Assembly (NCBI GenBank): GCA_021298015.1
Contig: JAJTGY010000012.1
Span: 1-64,000 of the forward strand
Direction: 5' to 3'
Origin: Flammeovirgaceae bacterium
GTDB lineage: Bacteria > Bacteroidota > Bacteroidia > Cytophagales > Cyclobacteriaceae
Length of the DNA stretch: 64,000 nucleotides
Position 1 is the stretch's first letter, and every line of letters begins with the position of its first letter. A program made the translations under genes and the position numbers. The notes beneath the pieces were generated by a model. It was given only the letters and a program-made list of their open reading frames with translations, made no database searches and had not been told where the DNA came from. Shown here piece after piece: positions 54,259 to 62,595 of the stretch.

Positions 54259-56898
54259 CTACTCCCATTTCAAACTCTCGACCGGGTTCTTGCGTGATGC
54301 CCTCAACGACTGGAACACTACCGTAGCAAAACCAATCATCACGAGAAGCAAAAATGGCCCGACAAACAGGATCGCACTGATATCTATCCGGTACGCATAC
54401 TGCGCAAGCCACCAATCAACCAAGTAATAACTTAATGGGAGGCTAATGATTGCGCCAACGCCAATCGGTGTCATAAAATGGCTACATAGCTCACGCGTTA
54501 GGTAACCCACTCCGGCCCCAAGGATTTTCTTAATCCCAATTTCCTTGGTTTTGCGATGAATGGTATGGAGTGATAACGAAAAAAGCCCTAAACACGCGAT
54601 GACAATTGCCACCCAAGAAAACACACTTACACTACGGTTCATTAAAATATCGGATTGATATTGTTTATTGAAAAAGTCATTCAGGAAAAAGTATTGAAAG
54701 GGTTTATCGGGGAAATGCACTTGCCAAATCTTTTTAATCTGATCAATTTTCTCGGGAAGGTTTTCGCCATTCAGCGATAATGTGAGGAATTTCATATACC
54801 CGGCACCGGTAATGTATGCAGATGGAAACAGCGGATCATGTAAACCAGCTTCGTGAAATGATTCCACCACACCAATAATCTCACGAGTGCCAAACAATTC
54901 AATTTTTGTTCCAAGTGCTTCTTCCGGTGTTCCAAGCTTTAGTTGTTTAACTGTTTCGGCCGTAACAATAACAGAACTCTGATTGCCCAATGAAGACGAA
55001 TAATTTCTGCCTGCCAGCAAATACAAATCAAACGTTTCAAGGAATTTCTCATCTACGCGGGTTAGGTTACACCGCACCACCTCATCGCTGGCCGCTCCGG
55101 TAACCCGGGTACTGCCGCGCCATTCATTCTTCCTACCGGGTATGCTTGATGAAACGGTGGCCTGCAGACTAATCCCGTTCATGGCCACTTCCGATTTAAC
55201 GGAATTCAGGCGGATGTTGAAAACGGAATCCATCTCTTCACTCACCCCGGGCAAGACTTTTACAACCAGCTTTCGCGCAATACCAAAACCAAGGTCCTTG
55301 TTTTGCATAAACTCAATTTGCCTGAACAGCACAAAAGTGCCTGTAATCAAAATCAAGGAAATAGAAAATTGAATGGTAACAAGACCGGTTTGAAGCCGTG
55401 GCCGTTGGTGTTTTACCAACATGCCTTTTAATGCTTCGCGGGGATTTAGACGTGTGAGTACAAAGACCGGATAGAATCCGCCCAAAACAGATACCAGCAA
55501 CGCTACACCCACTAGCGTTAGCCAAAACATAGGTTGCTGATATAACTGTAAAGTGATTTGTGATTCAAATGACGTATTGAACCACGGCATCAAAAGCCAG
55601 GCGGCAGTCAATGCCATACCGATCGACACAGTAATTAATATCATGGATTCCATCAGGAACTGTGCAGACAACTGAATTGCGGTTGATCCTATTGTTTTTC
55701 GTATGCCCATTTCCTTGATGCGTTGCAATGCCCGCGATGTACTCAAATTGACGTAATTGATCACCGCTATCACCATAATGAATATGGCCACAACAAACAG
55801 GCCGTAGACGATTCTCCGATTGCCATTCGGTTGAAGCTCACCTTCGAGGTGTGAATCGAGGTGGATGCCTTCTAAAGGTTGTAGTTCAAACTGAGAACTT
55901 GCCCCAGGCCGGGTTTTATAGTACTCACCGGTATAAGACTTCGCAAAGTCAGAAAGTCTCGCGGACACCCGTTGCATATCTTCGGGCGAATCAAAGAGAA
56001 CATAGGTATAAAAACCATCCCAGGTGAAGAGGCTTCTCTCTTCATACACGTTAAACCACGATTGAAGCATGTCAAACTTGAAGTGACTGTTTCCAGGTAA
56101 ATCTTCGAATACACCAGTAATCGTAAATGCGCCCATCCCGATGCTGCTGGTAAGCACTTCGCCAACAACATCAAGACGCTTAAAGTAGCGCATGGCGGTG
56201 CTACTGGATAGAATGACTTTACTTTCACCGTTTAAAGCTGTGGCTCTATCTCCATAGATGAATTTCAAATCAAAAATCTGACAAAATGTATTATCGGCCA
56301 GAAAAGAATCAGGTTCGGAGAAACTGATCCGCTCGCCATCGCTCGTAGTTGCTACAAAAACGGGTTCAATATTGGTGCTTACCGGGAATAAGCGGGCCAC
56401 CGATTTTACCTCCGGAAAATACTCTTGCAGTGCGATTCCAACTTCCGGGAAGTTCATGGCTTTTTTATAGAGCAACTGGTTATCGATAAACCGGTTGTGC
56501 TGTAAACGATAAATGCTCTTGCTATTCGCAAAAAACTTATCGTAGCTTAATTCAAATCGGGTGTAGTCGGCAATCAGAATACAAGCGGTGAGGCTCACAC
56601 TTAGGCCAAAAAGTATAATGGCAACAAACACTTTACTTCTTGTCAGTACGCGTACAGCTACTTTCCAATAGTTTTGAAGGATATCCATCTGCCTAAAATT
56701 TAGAACCAACTTGTTTCGAAGTAAAATTCCCGGTCTAAAAAATCGTATCACATTCCACAGCAATCTTCTCCTCGCCTTCCTTTCACCAAACAACTTCACA
56801 TCGTGCGCGAACTTTTGAAGTAAATCGCCTTCAATTTCCTCGAGTAGGTGTGCCGGGCAGAACCAGCGCAAAATCCGTATCGCCCAGAGATCCTTCAT
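54259..56898 (-). CDS. FtsX/MacB-type ABC permease with N-terminal prefix domain
   Basis: Permease of about 879 residues. The ATG at 56898 shares its A with the stop of the PadR gene (TGATG); an in-frame ATG at 56931 would overlap that gene by 34 bases. The N-terminus (about 75 residues, WFCPAHLLEEIEGDLLQKF) is the permease prefix domain 2. Two MacB_PCD/FtsX units follow, each with a large periplasmic domain, and conserved membrane blocks INYVNLSTSRALQRIKEMGIRKTIG and HRKTKEIGIKKILGAGVGYL. No ATPase gene is adjacent, as is typical of this Bacteroidota family. The substrate is unknown; members are often linked to antimicrobial peptides or lipoprotein handling, which is inference here. Confidence 0.9.
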   Translation of the reverse strand: MKDLWAIRILRWFCPAHLLEEIEGDLLQKFAHDVKLFGERKARRRLLWNVIRFFRPGILLRNKLVLNFRQMDILQNYWKVAVRVLTRSKVFVAIILFGLSVSLTACILIADYTRFELSYDKFFANSKSIYRLQHNRFIDNQLLYKKAMNFPEVGIALQEYFPEVKSVARLFPVSTNIEPVFVATTSDGERISFSEPDSFLADNTFCQIFDLKFIYGDRATALNGESKVILSSSTAMRYFKRLDVVGEVLTSSIGMGAFTITGVFEDLPGNSHFKFDMLQSWFNVYEERSLFTWDGFYTYVLFDSPEDMQRVSARLSDFAKSYTGEYYKTRPGASSQFELQPLEGIHLDSHLEGELQPNGNRRIVYGLFVVAIFIMVIAVINYVNLSTSRALQRIKEMGIRKTIGSTAIQLSAQFLMESMILITVSIGMALTAAWLLMPWFNTSFESQITLQLYQQPMFWLTLVGVALLVSVLGGFYPVFVLTRLNPREALKGMLVKHQRPRLQTGLVTIQFSISLILITGTFVLFRQIEFMQNKDLGFGIARKLVVKVLPGVSEEMDSVFNIRLNSVKSEVAMNGISLQATVSSSIPGRKNEWRGSTRVTGAASDEVVRCNLTRVDEKFLETFDLYLLAGRNYSSSLGNQSSVIVTAETVKQLKLGTPEEALGTKIELFGTREIIGVVESFHEAGLHDPLFPSAYITGAGYMKFLTLSLNGENLPEKIDQIKKIWQVHFPDKPFQYFFLNDFFNKQYQSDILMNRSVSVFSWVAIVIACLGLFSLSLHTIHRKTKEIGIKKILGAGVGYLTRELCSHFMTPIGVGAIISLPLSYYLVDWWLAQYAYRIDISAILFVGPFLLLVMIGFATVVFQSLRASRKNPVESLKWE

Positions 56899-57224
56899 CA
56901 ACTCATTTTTAACTGGGGTACCAACTTCCATAGCTCCACCCGCGTTTCTTTAAGTGCCTTAAGCATGGCCAGACCGGCACTGGTGATAGTGTAGATACGT
57001 TTGCGTCTGCCGCCCCGCTGTTGTGTAGCCCCACCCATGGCCGATTTGATTAGGCCTTTGTCCTCAAGACGATAAAGAGTTACGTGGACCGCGCTCAAAT
57101 TAACGGAGCGCTTCAGGCGCGTTTCAAGTTCTTCGGCAATGGCCGCACCATAAGCATCGTCTTGCAAAGCCGCTACAAGGGTCAAGACGACCTCCTCAAA
57201 CTCACCGACATACTCTTTAGCCAT
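56898..57224 (-). CDS. PadR-family transcriptional regulator
   Basis: Winged-helix regulator of 108 residues, the short PadR type. It starts MAKEYVGEFEEVVLTLVAAL and has the DNA-binding block LSAVHVTLYRLEDKGLIKSAMGG, followed by GRRKRIYTITSAGLAMLKAL. The gene directly precedes and overlaps the permease, the standard pairing in which PadR represses the operon. The A/T-rich stretch at 57222-57250 just upstream of its start may hold its operator, but no clean palindrome is visible. Confidence 0.93.
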   Translation of the reverse strand: MAKEYVGEFEEVVLTLVAALQDDAYGAAIAEELETRLKRSVNLSAVHVTLYRLEDKGLIKSAMGGATQQRGGRRKRIYTITSAGLAMLKALKETRVELWKLVPQLKMS

Positions 57225-57293
57225 TTATATACTTATATTTTGTAAAGTAAATGAATGGAAAAATTATGCCTGAAACAAGTCAAAATAAAAACT

Positions 57294-57308
57294 CCGGTGC
57301 CAAACCGG
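57294..57308 (-). terminator. weak terminator after the lipoprotein gene
   Basis: Minus-strand CCGGT and ACCGG arms (57294-57308) are followed on that strand by a T-rich run (57281-57290). The stem is short, so the call is tentative; it would separate the lipoprotein operon from PadR. Confidence 0.4.
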
Positions 57309-57339
57309 CTCGGGAGTCGAAAAATATTACTTAACAGGG

Positions 57340-57843
57340 TTACTGCCGCACCAACCACCTCACAAAAAAGACCAAGCCAACGATCATGGCAATGCCGCCA
57401 ATGATTGCGAACACATCTCCCCCAATGATGAGGGCCACCACTCCAATGGAGCCAAAAATGGCCGCCAACTTTAGATCCGGGTCCATGCCTTGGGATGCTT
57501 TTGAGGATTCAGGAGACAACTTCGATGAGGCCACAGAAGCCTTCAATGCCGACCGCAGATTTTGCCGCAGTTCCTTACGCTCGGCTTTGGTCATTTGAAT
57601 ATAGGTCTTACGCACGTCAACAGTCGGGGTCGATTCTGTCACAACCGGCACGATTTCGGTTGACGCAGTGAGTTGCTCTGGCTCAATAGCCGGGCGAATG
57701 GTCTTAGGGGCTGAACCCGGGACAGTATTCGCTTCTGCATACAACGGTTCATACGGCTTCACATTTTGAAAGTGCGCAGCATACTTGTTTGACGAGCAAG
57801 AAGCCAACACGCTCAAGACCAGCAGATAAAGAAGTTTCTTCAT
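57340..57843 (-). CDS. lipoprotein with C-terminal membrane segments, unknown function
   Basis: Protein of 167 residues. The signal peptide ends VLSVLASCSSNKYAA, a lipobox with Cys near residue 16. A low-complexity middle follows (Glu, Thr, Pro, Ser) with MTKAERKELRQNLRSALKA, a basic helix. Then come two hydrophobic segments (LAAIFGSIGVVALIIGGDVF and IIGGIAMIVGLVFFVRWLV). The topology of a lipid anchor plus C-terminal helices is unusual but seen in Bacteroidota. Its ATG overlaps the stop of the upstream DUF6787 gene as ATGA. Function unknown. Confidence 0.75.
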   Translation of the reverse strand: MKKLLYLLVLSVLASCSSNKYAAHFQNVKPYEPLYAEANTVPGSAPKTIRPAIEPEQLTASTEIVPVVTESTPTVDVRKTYIQMTKAERKELRQNLRSALKASVASSKLSPESSKASQGMDPDLKLAAIFGSIGVVALIIGGDVFAIIGGIAMIVGLVFFVRWLVRQ

Positions 57844-58157
57844 AGGTTGTTTTTTGTTTTGGTTTTAACGATCGAAAACAAACGATTAAAAAAGCGCTTT
57901 TCGAAATCCCAAAAAAACCGGAATTGACCAAAAATGGCACCATAAAACAGCAACAAGACGTTATAGACCGGCAGAATGAGCACATAATAGACCACGCTGG
58001 CCCATAGCGGAATTTCAATCTCATTAAACAGGAATCTAAACAACGGGCGTTTCAAGAAAAGCACGGTAAATCCGGTGCAGGCAAAAGCCAATAAGACCAA
58101 AATCACCCGTGCAGGGGACAGACCCCAGCGGGCCTGCAGGCGTTGCATCCAATTCAT
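57840..58157 (-). CDS. DUF6787 small membrane protein
   Basis: Protein of 105 residues from the ATG at 58157 (MNWMQRLQARWGLS), overlapping the rluA-type stop as ATGA. It has a typical N-terminal helix, WMQRLQARWGLSPARVIL, and two or three hydrophobic segments (VILVLLAFACTGFTVLFL and YYVLILPVYNVLLLFYGAIFG), ending in a conserved FGQFRFFWDFEKRFFNRL. This is the DUF6787 layout. The role is unknown; it is coupled to the pseudouridine synthase and the lipoprotein in one operon. Confidence 0.75.
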   Translation of the reverse strand: MNWMQRLQARWGLSPARVILVLLAFACTGFTVLFLKRPLFRFLFNEIEIPLWASVVYYVLILPVYNVLLLFYGAIFGQFRFFWDFEKRFFNRLFSIVKTKTKNNL

Positions 58158-58831
58158 CGGGCAAAACTGGTGAATTGATTCCACACGGAATGATCGGGTA
58201 ACGGAGCATTAATAGCGGTGGCCGATTTCGAAACCGGGTGAATGAACGTGAGGCTGCGGGCATGCAACGCAATTCGGGCATCATCCAGCGCAAATGGGGC
58301 GCCATAGCGCAAATCGCCAACAATCGGGCAACCGATAGCCGCCAATTGCACCCGGATCTGATGCGGACGACCGGTAACGGGCCTCACATCAAGCAAGTAA
58401 AATCCATTGGCTTCTTCCAGGATCGAATAGGATAACTCCGAACGCAGTGCATCGGGCGTCTCCCGGCTAAACCAGGCAGTCTTATTTTTTGATTCGTCCT
58501 TCCTAAGCCAGTGAATAAGCGTATCCTCAGGCTTGCCTGGTTTGCGTTCCACCACTGCCCGGTACGTTTTTTGGGTTTCCCGTTCCCGGAACTGTTGATT
58601 CATGCGTTCCAGTGCCTTCGATGTGCGGGCAAACAAAACCACGCCACTCACCGGGCGGTCGAGGCGGTGAATGACGCCCAGAAAAACCTCGCCCGGCTTC
58701 CGGTATTTCTCTTTGATGTACTGTTTGACCCGTTCAGCCAGTGGCGTATCCCCTGTACTGTCCCCCTGCACCAGCCAGCCGGCCGGCTTATTGACAGCAA
58801 TGAGGTGATTATCCTCAAACAATACCTCCAT
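58154..58831 (-). CDS. RluA-family pseudouridine synthase
   Basis: RNA-modifying enzyme of 225 residues, without an S4 domain. Motifs: VLFEDNHLIAVNKPAGWLVQ at the start, FLGVIHRLDRPVSGVVLFARTS with the catalytic Asp in HRLDRP, and VRPVTGRPHQIRVQLAAIGCPI. This is the RluA/RluC/TruC fold; the short form resembles TruC and YqcB-type tRNA or rRNA synthases. The modified position cannot be told from sequence. It lies 6 bases after kbl on the same strand and may be in one operon with it. Confidence 0.92.
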   Translation of the reverse strand: MEVLFEDNHLIAVNKPAGWLVQGDSTGDTPLAERVKQYIKEKYRKPGEVFLGVIHRLDRPVSGVVLFARTSKALERMNQQFRERETQKTYRAVVERKPGKPEDTLIHWLRKDESKNKTAWFSRETPDALRSELSYSILEEANGFYLLDVRPVTGRPHQIRVQLAAIGCPIVGDLRYGAPFALDDARIALHARSLTFIHPVSKSATAINAPLPDHSVWNQFTSFAR

Positions 58832-58837
58832 GAGAGG

Positions 58838-60034
58838 CTACTTGATCACGCCCAATGACCGACCTACCTCGGTAAAGGCCGCGATCGCTTTATCCAGGTG
58901 GTGTTGCTCGTGGGCAGCCGACAGTTGTACCCGAATGCGAGCTTGCCCCTTGGCCACTACCGGGTAGAAAAACCCGATCACATAGATGCCTTTCTCCAGC
59001 AACTGGTCGGCAAACTGCTGGGCCAATGGCGCCTCGTAGAGCATAATGGGTACAATCGGATGTTCACCGGGTTTGATAGCAAACCCAGCGGCCGTCATTT
59101 TGCTGCGGAAGTATTGGGTGTTGCGTTCGAGTTTGTCGCGCAGCGCGGTGGTTTCGCTCAACATGTTAAACACCTCAATCGAGGCCCCGGTAATGCTGGG
59201 TGCCAGCGTGTTGGAGAACAGATAGGGCCGCGAGCGCTGGCGCAACAGTTCAATGATTTCCTTTCGGCCGGCCGTAAATCCTCCGGACGCTCCACCCAGG
59301 GCTTTGCCCAGCGTACCCGTGATGATATCAACCCGGCCCTGGACGCCCCGGTATTCGGGCACTCCCCTTCCCGTCTTTCCCAGAAAGCCGGTCGAGTGGC
59401 ACTCATCGGTCATCACCAGTGCCTGGTATCGGTCGGCCAGGTCACATATTTTATCCAGTTGGGCGATCGTACCATCCATCGAAAAGGCGCCATCGGTAAC
59501 AACAATAATCTGCTTTGCCCCTGCCTTGCGGGCTTCAACCAATTGCTGCTCCAGGTCAGCCATGTCATTGTGTTTATACCGGTATCGCATGGCTTTGCAC
59601 AGCCGGACACCGTCAATGATTGACGCGTGGTTGAGCTCATCGCTGATGATGGCATCTTCGGCACCAAACAGGGGCTCAAATACACCGCCATTGGCGTCAA
59701 ACGCGGCAGCATATAAGATGGTATCTTCTGCTCCCAAAAATTCAGAAATCTTCACTTCTAACTCCTTATGAATATCCTGTGTGCCGCAAATGAAACGAAC
59801 GGACGACATGCCAAAGCCATGTGTATCGATGGCGCGTTTGGCCGCTTCAATTACCCGCGGGTGGGATGACAGGCCCAGGTAATTATTCGCGCAGAAATTA
59901 ATCACCGATTTCCCATCGGCCGTGCGAATGTCTGCACCCTGTGGGGTGACAATGATTCGTTCTTTCTTAAAGAGCCCCGCTTCGCGAATGGCATTGAGTT
60001 CCTTTTGCAAAACAGGTTGTAGGGTAGTATACAT
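58838..60034 (-). CDS. kbl: glycine C-acetyltransferase (2-amino-3-ketobutyrate CoA ligase)
   Basis: PLP enzyme of 398 residues that splits 2-amino-3-ketobutyrate with CoA into glycine and acetyl-CoA. Motifs: INFCANNYLGLSSHPRV, SVRFICGTQDIHKELE, VMTDECHSTGFLGKTGRG (PLP-binding Asp and His) and ITGTLGKALGGASGGF with the Schiff-base Lys at about residue 244. Length and end (LGVIK) are normal. It is divergent from tdh, which makes its substrate, with one small gene between them. Confidence 0.96.
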   Translation of the reverse strand: MYTTLQPVLQKELNAIREAGLFKKERIIVTPQGADIRTADGKSVINFCANNYLGLSSHPRVIEAAKRAIDTHGFGMSSVRFICGTQDIHKELEVKISEFLGAEDTILYAAAFDANGGVFEPLFGAEDAIISDELNHASIIDGVRLCKAMRYRYKHNDMADLEQQLVEARKAGAKQIIVVTDGAFSMDGTIAQLDKICDLADRYQALVMTDECHSTGFLGKTGRGVPEYRGVQGRVDIITGTLGKALGGASGGFTAGRKEIIELLRQRSRPYLFSNTLAPSITGASIEVFNMLSETTALRDKLERNTQYFRSKMTAAGFAIKPGEHPIVPIMLYEAPLAQQFADQLLEKGIYVIGFFYPVVAKGQARIRVQLSAAHEQHHLDKAIAAFTEVGRSLGVIK

Positions 60035-60052
60035 GATTAACTGATTTTCGGT

Positions 60053-60280
60053 TTAACAAGGGCGGGGGTTTGGGGTATCGCCCGATGGGGTCCCAGGTGG
60101 GGCAAGGCCCAGCCAATACTTCCTGCGAACGGCATTGATCAGATTGAGCTTCTGCAGGGTGAAGCTGTTGGGGTGCATCTGCTCAAACAAATCTGCCCAC
60201 TCCTTAAAAACGTCCGGTTCTGCGGCCGCAAAGCGGGCGGCATCAATCTTCTTCGACACCAGGAAGTCCGGAAACGACAT
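60053..60280 (-). CDS. small conserved protein between kbl and tdh
   Basis: Protein of 75 residues, hydrophilic and mainly helical (MSFPDFLVSKKIDAARFAAA, then WADLFEQMHPNSFTLQKLNLINAVRRKYWL), with a Pro/Gly-rich tail. It has no signal peptide or membrane segment. It is 18 bases upstream of kbl on the same strand. I do not know the family. The fixed spacing and absence of stops support a real gene. Confidence 0.6.
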   Translation of the reverse strand: MSFPDFLVSKKIDAARFAAAEPDVFKEWADLFEQMHPNSFTLQKLNLINAVRRKYWLGLAPPGTPSGDTPNPRPC

Positions 60281-60324
60281 GGGGCAAAGCTACGATGCGC
60301 CCGGCTATTTTCTTAAATCTCTGT

Positions 60325-60332
60325 TATCTTCG
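60325..60332 (+). promoter_or_regulatory. putative promoter box for tdh
   Basis: TATCTTCG is one base off TAnnTTTG, 17 bases before the tdh ATG, in a 69-base divergent gap. Confidence 0.35.
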
Positions 60333-60349
60333 CCCCCCAAATCCAGTAC

Positions 60350-61288
60350 ATGCAAACCACCATTTTGTTGATTGGAGCGGGAGGCCAGTTAGGCGCAGAA
60401 CTCACCCACGGTCTGCGAAAAATTTATGGCCCCGATCATGTTATCGCATCGGACATTCGCGATGCCCAGGGCGCGCTTAGAGAGGGCCGCTATGAGAAAA
60501 TGGACGTGATGCAGCGCGACAAGCTCTTCGAATTTATTAAGAAGAACCAGGTGACGCAGATCTACCACCTGGCCGCCCTGCTCTCCGCCACCGGAGAGAA
60601 AGACCCACGGTGCGCCTGGAAGTTGAATATGGAGAGCCTGCTTTTTGTACTGGAGGCTGCCCATGAATTGAAGCTCCATAAAGTGTATTGGCCCAGTTCG
60701 ATTGCTGCTTTCGGGCCGACCACCCCGAAACAAAATACTCCCCAATACACGATTATGGACCCCACCACCGTATATGGCATAACCAAGCTGGCGGGTGAGC
60801 TGTGGTGTGAGTATTATTTCCGAAGGTATGGTGTAGATGTGCGCAGCCTGCGTTACCCCGGCATTATCGGCTGGAAGACCCCGCCCGGTGGCGGCACTAC
60901 GGATTATGCCGTTGACATTTACTTTAAAGCCATTAAGGAAAAAAAGTACGAATGCTTTTTGTCGGCCGACACGTACCTGCCCATGATGTACATGGATGAC
61001 GCGGTAAAGGCCACGCTGGATTTGATGGAAGCGCCTGCCGAAAAAGTGAAGATTCGCAGCAGCTACAATGTAGGTGCCATGAGCTTTTGCCCCGCTCAGG
61101 TAGCCTCAACGATAAAACGTCACATCCCCGATTTCCAAATCAGCTACAAACCAGACTTCCGGCAAGCTATTGCCGACTCGTGGCCTAAATCCATTGATGA
61201 TACCCCGGCCCGGCAAGACTGGGACTGGAAACACCGGTTCGGTCTGGAGGAAATGACAACGGATATGATCAGAAACCTTTCGGTTTAG
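60350..61288 (+). CDS. tdh: L-threonine 3-dehydrogenase, SDR/epimerase type
   Basis: NAD-dependent enzyme of 312 residues oxidising L-threonine to 2-amino-3-ketobutyrate. It opens TTILLIGAGGQLGAELTHGL (NAD-binding GxGGQxG), followed by IYHLAALLSATGEKDP, YWPSSIAAFGP, and the catalytic DPTTVYGITKLAGELWCEYY (Y-x3-K). Then comes RYPGIIGWKTPPGGGTTDYAV, typical of the Flavobacterium/Cupriavidus-type SDR threonine dehydrogenase rather than the zinc type. The divergent kbl next door completes the pathway. It ends with a 4-base overlap with the convergent T9SS protein. Confidence 0.92.
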   Translation: MQTTILLIGAGGQLGAELTHGLRKIYGPDHVIASDIRDAQGALREGRYEKMDVMQRDKLFEFIKKNQVTQIYHLAALLSATGEKDPRCAWKLNMESLLFVLEAAHELKLHKVYWPSSIAAFGPTTPKQNTPQYTIMDPTTVYGITKLAGELWCEYYFRRYGVDVRSLRYPGIIGWKTPPGGGTTDYAVDIYFKAIKEKKYECFLSADTYLPMMYMDDAVKATLDLMEAPAEKVKIRSSYNVGAMSFCPAQVASTIKRHIPDFQISYKPDFRQAIADSWPKSIDDTPARQDWDWKHRFGLEEMTTDMIRNLSV

Positions 61289-62448
61289 GGAACCAGGAGG
61301 CGGCTTACTGTTTGGCGCCCTCCGGTGAACACAGAAATCGAGTAAACCCCTGGACTCCACTCGACAGGAAGTTGCACACGTGTCTCTTTCGTTTCCAGTC
61401 GGACTACCTGACGGCCATGCAAATCGCGAACAAAAATAACCGCAGGGGCTTCCGCCTGCTGAATCTCAATATTCACAAATTCCCCCTGCCTTGCCGGGTT
61501 AGGTGAAATGGCTACTTCCGCGTGTTGTGGATTGCGAGACACCAGCGTGACATCCGAAAACGCGAAAGTTCCATCCAAATCCACCATGCGCAAACGATAA
61601 TACTGACGGGTACCCTTTATCTCCGAATCAACATGCTCGTAGGCAGTAACCGTTTTCGACTCTCCTTTGGCTTGCTTGCGCGCAATTTCAAAAAAAGTAA
61701 GTCCATCGAAAGATTTTTCAATGGCATAATAGTCGGACTGAAATTCCGTTGCCGTTGCCCACCTGATCAGGTTTTGTAAACCCGATGCCATCGCTTTGAA
61801 AAAAATAAGTTCGACAGGTAAAATGGGATTGCTGCAAAATGCGGGAGGCCCGGTACACGGCCCACCCGTTACAAAAGAACCGGTACCGGAAAGCGATGAT
61901 CCGGTTCCTAACGTGGTTGAGCCCGCCACATTTACAGTGCCATTAACACTCACAAGGGTATTGGTGCCGCCCACAAAATTTCCACCGATCGTAAGGTTGC
62001 CATTTACAGTAATACTGGCATTATTACTCATCACCAGGTTGCCAATAATGGTTACCGTACCGGCTCCTGTAATCGAGATGATCAGGTTGTCATTCACGTT
62101 CACATTGCCATAAATGATAAGGTTCCCGGCAACGAAAATTGACATGTTGATATTGGACGTAAAGTCTCGCGGATTGCCCGGGCTGCCGAGCGTGAGAGTG
62201 GCGCCCGAGCTGATGAGCATCGAGGTGTTGCTTCCCGATGACACATTTCCTACCGTAAAGGAATCGGGTGAGCCGATATTGACATCTACGTTATTGTTGA
62301 GGAAAACATCTTCGCTGATATTGTCGGCCACATTACCACTCGTCCAGATGGCGGGGTTATTCCAGTTTCCGTCTGTTGTAATTGTATTCTGAGCGCAGAG
62401 GTTACCCGCGAGAGAGATAATGAAAGCGATAACAGACAACTGCTTCAT
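61285..62448 (-). CDS. T9SS cargo protein with beta-helix-like repeats
   Basis: Exported protein of 387 residues with the signal peptide MKQLSVIAFIISLAGNLCAQ (start at 62448). Residues about 75-190 form short repeats of the type GNVNVNDNLIISITGAG, VTIIGNLVMSNNA and ITVNGNLTIGGN, an Asn/Gly-rich strand-turn pattern of a beta-helix. A linker with FCSNPILPVELIFFKA leads to an Ig-like region. A type A sorting domain ends the chain (ISPNPARQGEFVNIEI, then GVYSISVFTGGR). It is exported by the Sec then T9SS route and is likely anchored on the surface. Its role is unknown. Confidence 0.87.
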   Translation of the reverse strand: MKQLSVIAFIISLAGNLCAQNTITTDGNWNNPAIWTSGNVADNISEDVFLNNNVDVNIGSPDSFTVGNVSSGSNTSMLISSGATLTLGSPGNPRDFTSNINMSIFVAGNLIIYGNVNVNDNLIISITGAGTVTIIGNLVMSNNASITVNGNLTIGGNFVGGTNTLVSVNGTVNVAGSTTLGTGSSLSGTGSFVTGGPCTGPPAFCSNPILPVELIFFKAMASGLQNLIRWATATEFQSDYYAIEKSFDGLTFFEIARKQAKGESKTVTAYEHVDSEIKGTRQYYRLRMVDLDGTFAFSDVTLVSRNPQHAEVAISPNPARQGEFVNIEIQQAEAPAVIFVRDLHGRQVVRLETKETRVQLPVEWSPGVYSISVFTGGRQTVSRLLVP

Positions 62449-62595
62449 AAAAACCCAAGGTAAGGATTTCCCGGGAAAAAATCGTGTTGAACCCACCCTT
62501 ATGCCGGGCGAAAGATGTCGAAACCTGTTAAAAGGCTATTTTATGACACCTTTTCCCACCTGTTGACCGCAGTATTTACCCATATTTGAGCCCGG

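Noticed and set aside
58898-59623. 241-codon frame opposite kbl
   Set aside because: Entirely antisense to the PLP-enzyme motifs of kbl and without any domain of its own.
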